Below are positions 34,771 to 45,690 of a stretch of 64,000 nt of DNA, in pieces. Made by a program: the position numbers and the translations under genes. This DNA comes from Ochotona curzoniae. Its lineage: Eukaryota; Chordata; Mammalia; Lagomorpha; Ochotonidae. The stretch spans positions 8,430,001 to 8,494,000 of the forward strand of contig NW_024464918.1 of assembly GCF_017591425.1 (NCBI RefSeq), read 5' to 3'. Numbering within the stretch: the stretch's first letter is position 1; each line of letters opens with the position of its first letter. The notes below the pieces were generated by a model. That model was not told the DNA's origin. It did no database searches and worked only from the letters and a program-made list of their open reading frames with translations.

Positions 34771-36958
34771 TGATCTAAAAGCAACGTCTCCTTAGAACCA
34801 GCGAGAGTGTGGAATAAAAGAGCTAGGACCAAGTTAATAACACTGTCTTTGTATTAATCCCATAGGATAATTTGGAGGTCTGAATTCTCAAAGGCAACCC
34901 ATGTTGTCTGTAAACTGTGCTACCATGTTACGTTTTGGAAACTATAATTATTCCTATGAAATAATCATAACAACAAGTAGTAAAACATTTAAAGAGAGCA
35001 GCCCATGATTTCCAAGTTTATTTACTTGTCCTTCTCTTCCAAAATACACAGACATATGCCGACTGTTCTGCTATGCAAGTAGGTTCTTTCACTAAATGAC
35101 TACGTAAATATTCCAGTACTCCCATCCCCATCCAACACACATAACAGAAATTTTCTCTAAAAACATAATTCTAATTTTGTTCACTTAACGTGAATTACTG
35201 TTACTGTAATATGCTGAACAATATTCAGATTATGGAGTGAATGCAATCCTGAAGGAAAGAGACTGAATTTCATGTAGGGGAAAATCAACAATTAGCCCAG
35301 CAATTCTTTATAAGATTCTGTAGGAGAAGGTTAATTTCTAGCTCAATAATTTATAGAAACCCTGGTACTCTGTTAGCACATAATATAGCAAGAATATAGA
35401 CTATGGCAAGAACAGAATTGTTTGCCTAAATAATTTACATGTACGTCATTTATGAAAGTCATAATACAAATATGAACAAATAGCAATATTGTTTGAGAAC
35501 CTAGAGGCTGGGGAAGTTAAATACAAACTCTGAAGTCATTTTTGATAACATTACTGGTTTTGTTAAAATGTATTTTGCATCTTTATTCTGGTGCTGAGTA
35601 ATGGTTAAAAAGTATATATGATAACTATTATTTTTTCCATGATAATCTCCAAAATTATTTGTGAGATCACAGAAATGCTGTGAATTTGAAAACACACTAA
35701 CGCATCCCCAAGGTGCACTGCACTGGGAGGAATTGAGAAGCGGTCATTAGTCCTTAGTATCAGAAAACAAACTTCAGAATTTTATCTTACAAAGAATGCT
35801 GATTTCTTTAAACTTCCATAAATTTGTACACACGGACATTTCAGGCTTTGTAATTATTTATTTATTTGGTATTAGGTAGTTCTCTAGTATGTTTCAGAAT
35901 GTCTGACCACATTTGCTGCTTCTACGTGCTACACAAAATAAGAACCCTCCTTCCACAATGACAGCAAAGAATGAAATTATGAAGCATGCCCTTGTCAAGG
36001 GTGCGGGAAGAAGAAATGGGCCAGTCAATTGATCACAGTGGAGAACTGCAATCCTAAACGCTATTGGCTTTATTTTCATTTTTGGCGAAGGCTTTGCAAC
36101 AGTTATACTAAAACAAAAACCTGACTTTGTCAAAATTTTGTAATTGCCTTACGTACTCAAAAGTTGGTACTTCTCATGAATAATTTTCCCTACTTTCCTA
36201 GAAAGCATAGGGCAGGAGACTCAGACAAAAATGCAAACCAAACTGTATTTGAATTTCCCCAAAATTAAACATTTTTTTTAACTGGAAAAGCCATTTTCTG
36301 GACACCTTTACTACTGGACATAAATGCAAAATTGCGCCATTGCACAGAAGACAGACTCGCAACCCAAAGCGTTTTTGCTAGATGTAACAACAAAAAAAAA
36401 ATGTTGGTGGGAAAAATCAAGTGTTCCTAAAAATGACCCTGAACATGGAATAAACCCAATTTTACTGTTCTTTCCATCTTTTTTGACTGAACATTTCAGA
36501 AACTAGTAGTAGCTTGCAACTGGATTTATACATAGACTTGCCTGACTTGAAACTTATCACTGGACTTACATGTAGAAGGAATAACAAAATTATAACTTAC
36601 TTCTATAAAAGAGGAGGAAATCAGACAATAAGCAGCTCATTTATTTCAAAACAATCAGCACTAAGATCACCCGAGAAAGTTATTTACTATTATTTTATAC
36701 AAAGTATGGAATAGAGTTAAGGGTAAATAAAAGAATTCTAGAAATACTCTATTAAATAATTGCAGGTAAAACTATTTATATTTAAAATAATACCCACTGC
36801 CAAATAAAGTCTGGGAAAATTAGCTAATAGCACACCAGAAATAATGAAATTTTTTAAAAAATTCTTATTAAGAATCATATCCCTTCCACCACCAATATCA
36901 CCACAACTGTGTCTTATTGAAAACCTACCCAGGGTTGGTGTGGTTAAAGACCCACAGT
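34771..36958. other. Unassigned 2.2-kb interval
   Basis: No repeat or gene recognised. Frames of 60-79 codons only, none with a domain. Confidence 0.5.
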
Positions 36959-37277
36959 GGGCCCATTGTGAGAGCCTAGTGGCTGAAGTCCTCGCTTTGC
37001 ATGCGCTGGGATCATATATGGGTGCTGGTTTGCATCCCAGCTGTTCTACTTTCCATCCAGCTCTCTGCTGTGGCCCAAGAAAGTAGTAGAGGATGGCCCA
37101 AGGCCATTTGGGAGATCTGGAGAAGTTTTCTAGCTTTTGGCTTTGCATTGGTTCAGCTCCGGCCACTGTTGCCACTTGCAGAGTGAACCAGCACATGAAG
37201 ATCTTTATGTCTCTCTTTTTTTTCTGTATATCTGCCTTCCAATATAAACAAATAAATCTTTAAAAAAAAAAAAAAAA
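36959..37277 (+). repeat. CSINE, full length with A tail
   Basis: 'GAGAGCCTAGTGGCTGAAGT', 'CCTCGCTTTGCATGCGCTGG', 'GATCATATATGGGTGCTGGT' and 'GAAAGTAGTAGAGGATGGCC' are present. 'TCTGTATATCTGCCTTCC' and 'AAATCTTT' lead into a pure A run of about 15. The long, pure tail suggests a fairly recent insertion. Confidence 0.93.
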
Positions 37278-38711
37278 GACCGGGACAATTCCCTTAGTGA
37301 TCAGACTAGGACTATGGACATCCTGTGCAATTGCTGAACCTCAGCATTTTCCATTCCTGCTGTCGCTGTATTTTATTGTATATGGACTATTTGGAGGAAA
37401 CACGGGTGAGACATCAGGAGTTTTCATTCACTGTCCAATCCAATTCTTAACAATGAAACTCTACTCCAAATGGAGCAAAGTGAGAATTCTTGGAGATAAA
37501 TTACACAAATTACAAGTCAATAATAGAATGTAGTTTGCATAAAACGGGAAAGACTTGAACATCAGTGACTATCGTCTCCATCCAAGGCTCTACCAACGGA
37601 GCTGATGTTTCTGCCTCAGAGGAAAAGATCTCTTCTCCTTGGTTCACAGATAAAAAAGGTAGGTTACAGAAACAAATCGCCCGAGAGTTGTCTTCAAGAA
37701 ATAGAATTTTATTAGAAATATTCTCTATACAAATTCAAATCTGAGGGTTGTCTTAAAAAAATAACAGTGTGCTAAGTGGTAAGCAATTATGAGCCAATGA
37801 CAGTTCAAGGGTAGCAATAAACTAAAGCACGGATGAAACCAAAGTTTATCACTGAGAACCAGAAAAAAAAATATCCTATGCCTGAAGACAACCCAAAGAC
37901 TACACGTGCATTTGAGTGAAGCAGACATTAGAACAACTTGCATGAGAAAGCCTTCATGAATACAGTAAGTGCAATCAGTTGGCAATTAATTGGGTAAAAA
38001 AAAAGATGCATTATCAACAAAATTAAATAGATATCACTGAAAGAGACAAGGAGAATATTGTGAAGACCACTGTTCTTCCACAGAAATTTGTATGCACAAC
38101 CTGCGCTGCCCAGTGTCAATAGTATCAAATACATGCATATGAATGCAAATTAACTTTATCAGGTAAGTTTAAAAATAGTTCAGACAGGTCACTGAAACCA
38201 AAAAAAGAAACTACCGCAAAAATATGACCCTATAAGTGAAACCAATATGTAATCTCTGCAACCTATTTTCTAAAATGGGCAGTTTTCTATATATGCAAAG
38301 AAGCAGGAAACTCAGACTTCTGCACAAGGCAAGAATAGGAAACAGAAACTGACGTTGATGGAGTTCACATGCTGGACTCAAAATTAAAATAAATTATTTT
38401 AAGGAATAATTGATGGCACAATGAAAAAACATTTCATTGAACAAAGATCATACAGCCATAGATTTTCTTACAAAGGAACCAATGGGCAAATGTGGAACTT
38501 AAAGACTCTGATGCGGAAATGAAGATATATACCATCCTAGACCTAATCCTATAGAAAAGAAAGTAAAAGAATTAATAAATCATTAGACAAAGATGAAGCA
38601 TTCTGGAGAGTAAACACAAACAGAAATAATTAAAATGTAAGTCGTTCACGAAATGATACTGTACAAACCTGCAAATGTGCAATGAGAGTGCCATAAGGAT
38701 AAGGGGTATAT
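37278..38711. other. Unassigned DNA, perhaps distant L1
   Basis: The part after about 38,160 has the A-rich plus-strand bias of L1 coding DNA and precedes an L1 (39,070 on). I cannot align it to a specific L1 region, so it stays unassigned. Confidence 0.4.
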
Positions 38712-39068
38712 CAGGCTAAAAATCTATCTGCTATTGCCAGCATCCCACACAGGTGCTGGTTCGTTCCTGGAGGCTCCACTTCCAATACAGCTCTCTGTTT
38801 ATGGCCTGAGAAAGCAGCAGAGGATGACACACACCCTTGTACCCCTGCACCCACAGAAGTTCCTAGCCCCCAGCTTCAAACTAGCTCAGCTCTGGCAGTT
38901 TCCGCCATTGGTGGAGTGAACAAGAGGACTGAAGCCCTTTTTCTCTGTCTCTTCTTCTCCGACTGTAAAATCTGTTTTGCAAAAAAACAAACAACAACAA
39001 CAACAAAACAAAACCAAAAACAACAACTAAGTAAATCTCGGTTTAAAAAAAGGACTAAAAAAAAAAAT
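38712..39068 (+). repeat. CSINE with (CAA)n-rich tail
   Basis: 'GCATCCCACACAGGTGCTGG', 'CCACTTCCAATACAGCTCTC', 'TATGGCCTGAGAAAGCAGCA' and 'ATGGCAGTTTCCGCC'-like blocks are present, then an unusual tail with AACAACAAC repeats (38,984-39,020) before AGTAAATCT. The head is truncated or masked. Confidence 0.82.
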
Positions 39069-39069
39069 T

Positions 39070-40250
39070 AACTACAGAAAATGGCCAAAAATGCAGAAAT
39101 AATCACTAACAACTTTCGAAATTTGGTAGCAGATACTAATCCACACAACACAGAAATTCAGAAAATTTCAAGTTGCAGAAATCTACAAGATAAATTTCAA
39201 GAACCACCCCCCACACACACAAACACACCCACACACATCATGAAGATGCTAAAAAAAATAAAGAAAGAAAAATTTTGGACTAATACATATGAGTGTCAAA
39301 GTTTGAGCTCAAGCCAATGGAATCAAGAATGAAAAGGAGTCATCATTACTGGGCTTCCAGAATCAAAAAGAATGAAAAAGAAGAACTCCATGAGATGAAA
39401 TAGGAAGACATAAAGAAACACTTTCCTAAAAAGGTACAAACTATTGTAACCAAACTGAACTAGAGACAGAAAATTTCAAAAGCCTATAAAAAGTAAAGAT
39501 TATATTAATAATTAAAAATTTCTAACCCCCCCAAAACATAAAAATATCAAGATGATTCACTATTGCATTCCACCAAACGTTCATAAGAGTTTTAATGCAA
39601 AACTATATGAAGTGTCCAAAATTAAAAAAAAAAAAAAGCACAGTAACATTCCTTAGTTTGTTCTGAGGTCTGTACTTTGTCTATACTAAAATGAGATAAA
39701 TATCATACAAAAAGGAAATTAAACACTAACCTCACTCATGAAGCTGTGACTGTCTGAAGAAAATATTATAAAAATAAATACAATGGAAGTCTAACATCCC
39801 TAAGTGGGATTCATTGCACATATTCAATGGTGGTTTAACTTCTGATCAACTAGTGCTATACATGATCCCAGCAGACAATGCACTAAAATAATGCAAAAAT
39901 GAGTAAAGAGAAAAATTGTCTTTCATTAAAATCAACATCTTCTATCCCTGAAGACATACCATGATAGCTAATGAAAAAAAAATTGTTAAATCATCTATTT
40001 GGTAAAAGTTTTTATCACAGAATATATATATAAAAAAAAACTCCTACACCTTTAAAATAGAAAAAGGAGGCATCTCAATTTTAAAGTAGGTAAGAATCCT
40101 GACACCTATTCAAAGAAATACAAATGACTGATAAATACACGAAAAGTTGTTTAACTTCATTATGCAATGGGAAAATGCAAAGCCAAGCCACACTGAGTTA
40201 GAATTTTAGAGTATCAGGGCTATACTTAAAAAAAAAAAAAAAAAAAAACA
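39070..40250 (+). mobile_element. Old L1: ORF1-side and ORF2-side pieces
   Basis: Near 39,340 'CATCATTACTGGGCTTCCAG' and the following 'AATCAAAAAGAATGAAAAAG' match the L1 region near the end of ORF1. 'CTGAACTAGAGACAGAAAAT' and 'AACGTTCATAAGAGTTTTAA' keep its order. Near 39,800 'GTGGGATTCATTGCACATAT' and 'CAATGGTGGTTTAACTTCTG' fit ORF2 ('gggattcat... atggttcaac'). Near 40,050-40,220 'CTCCTACACCTTTAAAATAG', 'AAATACAAATGACTG', 'GGGAAAATGCAAAGCC' and 'AGTATCAGGGCTATACTTAA' fit the ORF2 C-terminal coding end. Much of ORF2 between these pieces is deleted. It is not functional. Confidence 0.65.
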
Positions 40251-40591
40251 GGGCCCGGCGCGGTGGCGCAAGTGGGTAAAGGTCCTCACCTTGCACGCTC
40301 AGGATCCCATATGGGTGCCGGTTCTAATCCCGGCAGCCCCGCTTCCCTTCCAGCTCCCTGCCTGTGGCCCGGGAAAGCAGTCGAGGACGGCCCAAAAGCT
40401 TTGGGACCCTGCACCCGCGTGGGAGACCCAGAAGAGGCTCCTGGCTTCAGACCGGCATAGGACTGGCCATTGCATTCACTTGGGGAGTGAATCATTGGAC
40501 GGAAGATCTTCCTCTCTGTCTCTCCTCTCTGTATATCTGCCTTTCCAATGAAAAAATAATAAAAATAAATCTTAAAAAAAACAAAAAAAAA
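40251..40591 (+). mobile_element. Young CSINE inserted into the old L1
   Basis: This is the least diverged CSINE in the window and keeps many CpGs: 'GGGCCCGGCGCGGTGGCGCA', 'GCCGGTTCTAATCCCGGC', 'GGGAAAGCAGTCGAGGACGG' and 'CCCGCGTGGGAGACCC'. The A tail begins after 'AATAAATCTT'. On its left is 'ATACTTAAAA' with a run of about 21 A. On its right, after 'CTTAAAAAAAACAAAAAAAA', the L1 sequence resumes ('GATTTGGAGAAACTGG', 40,609 on). That is the expected result of L1-endonuclease cleavage at TT/AAAA with an A-rich duplication. Confidence 0.95.
40264..40330 (+). promoter_or_regulatory. CSINE internal RNA polymerase III promoter (A- and B-box)
   Basis: A-box-like TGGCGCAAGTGG lies at 40,264-40,275. 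GGTTCTAATCC at 40,320-40,330 matches the B-box consensus GGTTCRANNCC at most positions. The spacing of about 45 bases fits tRNA-derived SINEs. Other copies carry more decayed versions. Confidence 0.65.
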
Positions 40592-41115
40592 CCCAAATTA
40601 CTAGCGAAGATTTGGAGAAACTGGTATCTCCCTGACACGACTCAGTAATTCTACTCTTAGCGTGTATGTGTATGTGTGTGTGTGTGTGTGTGTGTATACA
40701 CTTACACTGAAAAACATTATTCACAAGAAATCTTGCATTTAGACCAAATATTATCATAATCCAAAAGTAAAAACAGCCCACATGCACATTAATTAACAGA
40801 TACGCAATACATGAGTTTCCCTGCAATGCAATGTTGTGGAACGATAATAAAATACTACTATTAGGGTGAATCTTGAAATATTTTATATACCAACAGAGCA
40901 GTCATAAAATGACTACATAGAAATTGATTCTGTTTACAAGAACTCTCCAGAACAAGGAAGGTATTTAGCCAAAATTTTGATTAGTCACTGCCCAGCGCCA
41001 GTTAAAGGAGATTGGGAAAACTGGAGGGCAACCTACAGTCAGAAAGAGTTTCTTTCAGAGTGATGAGTGCTTTGAACTTGATTTTAGCTGTAGTTACATA
41101 ACTCAAAACTAAACA
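40592..41115 (+). mobile_element. Old L1 3' end, continuing after the CSINE
   Basis: 'GATTTGGAGAAACTGGTATC', 'ATTATTCACAAGAAATCTTG', 'CCAAAAGTAAAAACAGCCCA', 'TGCACATTAATTAACAGATA' and 'ATGCAATGTTGTGGAACG' reproduce the ORF2 end. 'GAGTTTCTTTCAGAGTGATG' with 'TTGAACTTGATTTTAGCTGT' fits the L1M 3' untranslated region. A TG microsatellite sits inside (40,662-40,697). It reads on from the 39,070-40,250 part, so the two were one element before the CSINE arrived. Confidence 0.82.
40662..40697 (+). repeat. (TG)n microsatellite
   Basis: About 14-16 TG units within the L1 3' end. It probably grew from a short seed after the L1 inserted. Confidence 0.9.
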
Positions 41116-41374
41116 GCCAAAACAGCAAAAATAAATTTTTTTTACAATTTTCAACAGCAAAATTCATGCTATCTTGAATTTATTGTATATAAATCATGCG
41201 CCAATAATGCTAATATAAAGTAAAACTGACAATATTTATCATTATTAATTTACTATACATAAAACATCAATTTGCTTCAGTAGTTCTAGGGCACAATCAT
41301 TACTGGGTACATACAGAATTTTTGAAAAGTGCGCTGGAAATACTAGCTTTTAAATCAACAGCCACAATCCTCAT

Positions 41375-41560
41375 ATGTAACATCTCTTGAATGCTAATTT
41401 TATGCCTTGTGCAGTTCTAAGCACCTTTTATCTTTCTTAATTCTTTGAAACAGCTACACTTTGGAGATATTTTTTCCATTGAAAGGTCGAAAAAACTTCA
41501 GACAAATCAAGGTTATATAGCTTGCTTCATCACACATACAGACTTGAAAAAAATCATTGG
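41375..41560 (-). repeat. MIR SINE, antisense
   Basis: 'CTTGAATGCTAATTTTATGC', 'TTGTGCAGTTCTAAGCACCT' and 'CTTCAGACAAATCAAGGTTA' are in the antisense MIR order, with 'ATATAGCTTGC' at the core end. Confidence 0.6.
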
Positions 41561-41694
41561 GTGTACAATGGCCATAAATTGAGTCATTTGTCAAGAATGA
41601 ATTTATCCTTGGTGCTTCTTCTTATTTATGGTTTTATTCTGTGAGTGTAGACAACTTACTTAGCCCTTATTCTAGTTTTTCCATGTTGGGGGAA

Positions 41695-41845
41695 CAAGAA
41701 CCTAAAATTATGAGCCATTACGTGCTGCATTCCATGGTGCACATGTTCAAACTGGAAAATGAACCTGGAGTTTAAGCCAGGATCTTTGAAACGGGATGTG
41801 GATTTGCCAAAGAGCACTTACCAACCCACCAACTTTGATGTTTTT
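41695..41845 (-). repeat. Old CSINE fragment, antisense
   Basis: 'TTATGAGCCATTACGTGCTG', 'TCCATGGTGCACATGTTCAA', 'GGAGTTTAAGCCAGGATCTT' and 'ACGGGATGTGGATTTGCC' match the antisense of the old CSINE head. The tail half is missing. Confidence 0.55.
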
Positions 41846-43344
41846 GAGGGTAAGAAATATCACAATTCAAAAGCAACTTACTTTTGTTCCTCTTGATTAA
41901 TACAAGGTATGCATTGATTTCTAAGTAATCTGTTAGAGTTTAGGAATTAGAAAGGGGTCCTAGTTGAATCAGTGTAGTTTCTTTTATATTCCTCTTGTAA
42001 ATTCTGAGCTTCCAGAGGACATGGCAACAGACTGCTCTCTTGCCAACACTAAGTAATATTTTAAGAGGAACTTTTAGGTAGAAATGTTAGGAAGTAATCA
42101 ATTTTAATACTGCAATGCATAATGTTGAGTTGAGAGAGTTTGCCAGAAATCACTATTTTTCTCTCGATGCTTTGTTTACATGTGATTCAAACACACACAG
42201 GCCACCACAATATGTGGGTGTGTGTTACTGAATATTCTTTGGGATAGAATTTGCATGCTAAAATTAATCATCACTACAGAGCATAACAAAATGCATGAGA
42301 AATAATTTTTAGAATTTCAAATTTTGATATTCTGAAATCTTTAAATTTTCTAAAGGAAGTTCATTTCAATCTTTCTTAGAAAACAAATGCTTCATTGCCG
42401 ATTTTCTAAAGCATTCTAATCACAATTTTAGTCTGTGAGGATGATCACTTGCGATATGCAAAAACTGAGATTACATTGTCTTTAAAATACAGAACATGAT
42501 TTCTCAACAGTGAAGTTTAAATAATTTGAATTTTTCATGTGAGACTCTTGTTTTAAATTGTAAAATAAATTGTCTTCATTATGTCTTTTAGACACTGCTT
42601 TCTTAAAATCGAGTCATTTAAGCTTGTTAGTTACAGGGTTATTCTTCACAATATTTATCTACTTTCTATGACAGCTTTTTTCCCAGACTATCTTCTTAAG
42701 AATGTTTGTACAACACAACCACCTATGAAGAGACAGTGTCTCTGTGCGATGAGAGGCAAATGCTTTTCCTGAACAACGGAATGAAGATGACATCTGTATC
42801 TGGGATGGTCACTGGGTAGGTTTGTGGGGTATCTGCTTAACAACCCGGGATTCCTAAGGGTATTATTTTTTCAGTAGGATTTGTGACCTGCTTTGGACAG
42901 AGCCTTCATTCAGGTCCATCTCCTTCACCCTTCAGACTTCATGAGTCTACAAGCATGGACTCCTATTGCCAGTGGTACTCTTATAAAGTCATGAATTTCT
43001 AGTCTCCAAGTCTGATGTGTCAGCCATATCAGGATGGAAGGAGGGTAACAACTTGCACTCTTTATTCTTAACAATTACATGCTTTTATGTAAGTACTCAC
43101 AGAGTGGATACCTAATGTAATGCACAATGGTCATTATGCACATCAGAACAAGGACGACTTTTGCAATAACCATAACAGACCTGGTATAGTTCAAAGGGCA
43201 TTCTTGCACTGCACATCATTTTTATCACTTCAATCACAAAAAATACTGACATTTTTCAAATACTTTCAGTTTCTGCAATAAAAGTCTGGGTTCCATATAT
43301 TAAAATTTTAGTTCAGTTTTTAGAGTTTATCAAAGACACAACCA
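41846..43344. other. Unassigned DNA
   Basis: No repeat or gene recognised in 1.5 kb. Confidence 0.5.
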
Positions 43345-43662
43345 GGGCCCAGCACAACGGCTTAGTGGCTAAAGTCCTTGCCTTGAACGTGCCGGGGTCC
43401 CATATAGGCATTGGTTCTAATCTCGGCAGCTCCATTTCCCATCCCACTCCCTGCTTGTGGCCTGGGAAAGCCTTGGCATCCTGCACCCATGTGGGAGAAC
43501 TGGAGTAGGTTCCTGGATCCTGGCTTCAGATTGGCACAGCAATGGCCATTGCGGCCACTTAGAGAGTGCATCTTCAGACAGATCTTCTCTGTCTCTCCTC
43601 CTCTCTATATATTTGACTTTGCAATAAAAATAAATAAATCTTTAAAAAACAAAACAAAAAAA
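43345..43662 (+). repeat. CSINE with a 20-bp internal deletion
   Basis: Young-type blocks are present: 'GGGCCCAGCACAACGGCTTA', 'GGTTCTAATCTCGGCAGC' and 'ATTGCGGCCACTTAGAGAG'. The piece between 'CTGGGAAAGC' and 'CTTGGCATCC' near 43,463-43,475 is missing the usual 'agtcgaggacggcccaaag' length. The two AAAGC repeats that bound this piece in other copies explain the loss by slippage or recombination. The tail is AATAAAAATAAATAAATCTT with an A tail. Confidence 0.93.
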
Positions 43663-43689
43663 GAAGGCATAACCAAAACCACAACATTT

Positions 43690-44002
43690 TCTTGATTTAT
43701 TTCTTAGACTGTGATTTTTATTTATGTAAAATTGGCCTTCAGGAAAAAAGAGAAAGAGATTAGCTATCTACTGATTTACTTCCATGATCTCCCCAAAAAA
43801 GCCAGGAGTGAGTCAGGAGGAAGCTCAGAGTCTGGAACTCATGCCAGGTCTCCCAAATGGCTGACAGGCGTCCAAGAAGCCAGCCAATCATTTGCTGTCT
43901 ACAAAGGAGCACATTACAAGTTGAGCTGGTAATCAAATCCAGCATGTGGACCTCCCAAAACATGTCTAACTGTTGGGCTGAATGTCTGCCTTGTAACAGC
44001 TT
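43690..44002 (-). repeat. Old CSINE, antisense, diverged
   Basis: 'GATTAGCTATCTACTGATTT', 'CTGGAACTCATGCCAGGTCT' and 'CAATCATTTGCTGTCTACAA' are in the antisense order, then 'GGAGCACATTACAAGTTGAG' and 'GTAATCAAATCCAGCATGTG'. It lies 28 bases from the tail of the CSINE above, so the tails of the two copies face each other. Confidence 0.7.
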
Positions 44003-45544
44003 CATTAAAGACATCGTGTCCAAATTGTTGGCTTACCTGTGGCTGTAAAATTTAGATGATTTTTACTGGCTAAAATTATGATCAGAATATCTTCCCATCA
44101 TCTTGAGTCCTAATCCAATAGACACTCTAGACTTAATCAAACCATTACGTACCGTATGGTACTTTGAGACATACATTTTAATTCGTGATTGTTACTGTGT
44201 CATTTTCTGCGTAGTTGCATAATTTTTGCTTTTTTCATTTTGTTCATTGTTTTAGTTTAACAAAAATTAAGTGAAGAGGCAACGATAACTTGTTTTTGTG
44301 TTTTTTTTTTTCATCACTAACAAACACTATCCAAAAATGTTACATGCAGGAGATTTCATGTGATAAAAACTGTCACCACAATTTTGAACCTTTTCACTTC
44401 TAAATAATGACTCAGTCAATCACTTTCAGGAGTTATGTTCACCTCATATCTATAAAATAAATTCTCATGTAAAATCTGTTTAAGAATAATCCTTAAAAGA
44501 AACTGACCAATCGTATTCAAGGTCAACTAATGAAAGAAAACATGACTGCTTCCTGGGAAGGTAGGCACAGGTGATTCCCGGAGCTTCCTACATCACTTCA
44601 GAAATTAGATTTCCAGCCAGTGTTTATAAAATACCACATTGTCTTTCATTTGGTGACAGTTTAACGAGACCTATAGACAGGAATTTACCCAGCATGTCTC
44701 ATGTTCTGAAACCAACAGGAAAAAAAAGGCAAAACACAAACAGGAAAGTTGCAAAGCCAATGAGTGTTACCAACCACTGGGTTTGACTCAACTCTCATTT
44801 TGAGCGAAGGATGTTGAGAAGATACAAAGCCAGCTTGGTGTCCCCAGCCTACATTCTTTCTCCCTCATATTCAGATGTCCTCTCTTACAATCAGAAATGC
44901 TACTGCAGCTTTGCCCTTCTGGGAACAGACAAGACCTGAGGAAGGAAAGAGAAAGGCCTTCAAGAGTCTACAGAACAGACTGAGAATGAAGACACAATGG
45001 GGGTGAGATCTCTACAGAGTACAGGAGAGGAAGAAAAAAATTAAAAAGGAGTAAGACATCAGAGGTTACATGAAAACTCCTTTAATCTTACTTACGTCAT
45101 CAACATGTACAAACTAATTATACTGCGGAAGCCTGGAGAAAAGGGGATACAACACAAATTACGGTATAGAGGCAGGGAGCTCGAATCCTTAACTTCAGTA
45201 AGTTGAGAAGAGGCAGAAACACAAAGGCATGAACATTTTAGAAGTGACTGTCCCCTGTGTACTCAAGTAATATGGAAGCTTGGATAAGGGACAGCAGGGA
45301 ACAACAGGCATCTACTGTGGGTAGGTTCATTAGGGAGTCTTCTATCAGTGAGTAAACAGCATCCCAGTAAATGATGAGATAAGAGCAGGGACAAGGCAAA
45401 TAACCTGGGGCTCAGCAGCAGAAAGAACTGGCTGATTCCCAGGAGAAGAAAGTGAATTACTGTTTCTAGCTCACAATGAACCAGGAATGAACGGTGCAAG
45501 AGGAGCCCAATAACAGACACAGTTATCTTTATGTCATTCTGGTA
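44003..45544. other. Unassigned DNA
   Basis: No repeat family seen. The longest frame (112 codons, 45,263-45,601, minus) runs into a CSINE fragment and has no domain. Confidence 0.5.
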
Positions 45545-45690
45545 TTGCACATGAGGTTCAACTGCCTGAGATGCCAGCATACCACATACTAGCTGGTTCA
45601 AGTCTAAGTTGCTGCATCTGAACCAAGTCCCTGCTAATGCGCCTGAGAATCAGCACGAGATGATCCAAGTCCTAAGGTCTCTGTCTCTTC
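45545..45690 (+). repeat. Old CSINE fragment
   Basis: 'CCTGAGATGCCAGCATACCA', 'AGTCCCTGCTAATGCGCCTG' and 'ATGATCCAAGTCCTAAGGTC' fit the old CSINE branch. The 3' half is missing and 'TCTCTGTCTCTTC' follows at once. Confidence 0.6.
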
